Positions 63,047-64,000 of a stretch of DNA of 64,000 nt are shown in pieces. This stretch comes from Achromobacter pestifer (GTDB lineage Bacteria; Pseudomonadota; Gammaproteobacteria; Burkholderiales; Burkholderiaceae_B). Both the position numbers and the translations under genes were made by a program. The notes below the pieces were generated by a model, which saw only the letters and a list, made by a program, of their open reading frames with translations, was not told the origin of the DNA and searched no databases. The stretch covers positions 310,001-374,000 of the forward strand of contig NZ_CADIJX010000004.1 of assembly GCF_902859625.1 (NCBI RefSeq). The letters are read 5' to 3'. Position 1 is the first letter of the stretch; every line of letters starts with the position of its first letter.

Positions 63047-64000
63047 ATGGCGGCGACACGACAGACCCTCTTCATCGGCGGTCAGGTATTCGATGGCGAA
63101 GGCAAGGCATTGCAAGACCACGGTGTGCTGGTCGAAGGCGACCGGGTGGCGCGCGTGGCGCCGGCGGGCGAATTCGAAGGCTATGCCGGCATGCGGATCA
63201 ACACCACCGGGATGACGCTGATGCCCAGCCTGGCGGATTGCCATGTCCACCTGGTCTACACCGGCAGCGCCGATCCCAACGCGCAGCTCAGCAAACAAGG
63301 CCCGGCACAAATCACGCTGACCGCGCTGGAGAACGCGCAGGCCAGCTTGCGCGGCGGCGTCACGGCGCTGCGCGATTGCGGCGGCAAGGACTATCTGGAA
63401 TTCGGCGTGCGCGACGCGATTGCGCGCGGTGTGTTTCCCGGCCCCACCATCAAGGCCTCGGGACGCATCATCTGCATGACGGGCGGGCACGGCAACCGCA
63501 TCGGCCGCGTAGCCGATGGCTGTGAAGATGTGATCAAGGCCGTGCGCGAACAGGTACACGCTGGCTGCGACCTGGTGAAGATCATGGCAACCGGCGGCGT
63601 CATGACGCCCGGCGTCAGCCCCATGGACGCGCACTACAGCTTCGATGAAATGAAAGCCGGCGTGCACGAAGCCAAGCGCTTCCGCAAAAGCACCGCCAGT
63701 CATGCACAAGGCACCCAAGGCATCTTGAACGCGGTGCGAGCAGGCATCGATTCAATCGAACACGGCATCTTCATGGACGACGATTGCCTGCGCGAAATGC
63801 TGGAGGCCGAAACCTATCTGGTGCCCACCATCGCAGCGGTACGCAACATCATCGCCAACGCCGACAACGGCATCCCGGCCTACGCGGTGGAAAAGGCGCG
63901 CGCGGTGGAGCAGCGCCACCGTGAATCGTTCCAGATGTATTACAAGGCGGGCGGACGCATCGCGATGGGCACGGACGCCGGCACGCCGTTCAACCTGCAT
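63047..64000 (+). CDS. Metal-dependent amidohydrolase (prolidase/imidazolonepropionase-like), 3' end outside window
   Basis: 318 residues visible, ATG 63047 after CGGAGCGAG, frame open at the edge. Amidohydrolase superfamily: DCHVHLVY (HxH metal ligands), LRDCGG, CDLVKIMATGGVMTPGVSP with the likely carboxylated Lys, SHAQG and SIEHG metal His, and GTDAGTPF with the metal Asp. The group includes Xaa-Pro dipeptidases and related peptide/isoaspartyl hydrolases. It is 25 bases after the peptide transporter ATPase gene, so it probably cleaves what the transporter imports. Confidence 0.88.
   Translation, partial: MAATRQTLFIGGQVFDGEGKALQDHGVLVEGDRVARVAPAGEFEGYAGMRINTTGMTLMPSLADCHVHLVYTGSADPNAQLSKQGPAQITLTALENAQASLRGGVTALRDCGGKDYLEFGVRDAIARGVFPGPTIKASGRIICMTGGHGNRIGRVADGCEDVIKAVREQVHAGCDLVKIMATGGVMTPGVSPMDAHYSFDEMKAGVHEAKRFRKSTASHAQGTQGILNAVRAGIDSIEHGIFMDDDCLREMLEAETYLVPTIAAVRNIIANADNGIPAYAVEKARAVEQRHRESFQMYYKAGGRIAMGTDAGTPFNLH

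Overview
The window is high-GC bacterial chromosome with a betaproteobacterial (Burkholderiales, Alcaligenaceae) signature, most like Achromobacter or Bordetella. Several things point there: the gltBD locus, the unlinked-lacking short HisG, the mla / ABC-2 / bolA / murA / hisGDCBHAFIE / hinT / tatABC superoperon, the petABC-sspAB order, two Bug-type solute-binding proteins and dense LysR/AraC/IclR regulators. The genus is an inference; there is no rRNA or other definitive marker here. About 60 protein genes, two tRNAs (Thr-UGU, Asn-GUU), one relic of an integrated element and one small REP-like repeat family are supported.

Layout. 1-1.7 kb: the 5' part of an S-formylglutathione hydrolase gene (minus strand) and a degenerate REP-associated transposase homologue. 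2-8.3 kb: gltB-gltD (glutamate synthase). 8.4-14.6 kb: a two-subunit chromate transporter, OmpW, a LysR regulator divergent from an MFS transporter, a Bug protein and a flavin-dependent oxidoreductase. 14.9-31 kb: a long co-directional block with mlaFEDAC (outer-membrane lipid asymmetry), an ABC-2 exporter, bolA, murA, nine histidine genes, hinT and tatABC. 31-33.5 kb: an XRE regulator with a perfect palindrome at its start, a DegS-like protease (minus) and a NIF3 protein. 33.5-38.3 kb: an accessory stretch (GST-like protein, MHS-type transporter, AraC regulator, class II aldolase-like protein) and mscL. 38.4-42.7 kb: petABC (cytochrome bc1) and sspAB. 42.9-44.1 kb: tRNA-Thr followed by a broken integrase and a toxin-antitoxin pair. 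44.2-49.1 kb: GntP permease, Bug protein and amidase with a divergent IclR regulator. 49.2-54.1 kb: tRNA-Asn, LysR, RidA, class V aminotransferase, EamA exporter and AraC. 54.2-57.1 kb: an uncharacterised membrane protein (DUF2868) plus GTPase (DUF3482) pair. 57.4-64 kb: a dipeptide/oligopeptide ABC transporter operon with a fused double ATPase, interrupted by three 78-bp tandem REP-like units, followed by an amidohydrolase that runs off the window.

How the parts connect: the Mla system, MurA and the ABC-2 exporter all serve the envelope. TatABC can export the Rieske protein PetA, which carries a twin-arginine N-terminus. GltBD and the histidine operon are nitrogen and amino-acid anabolism; the Dpp-like operon plus amidohydrolase, the amidase/Bug locus and the RidA/aminotransferase locus look like scavenging or catabolism. 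The most interesting unexplained items are the DUF2868-DUF3482 membrane/GTPase pair, the catalytically dead RAYT sharing the window with four REP-like units, the tRNA-Thr island relic with its toxin-antitoxin pair, and several clean palindromes that overlap promoters or start codons.
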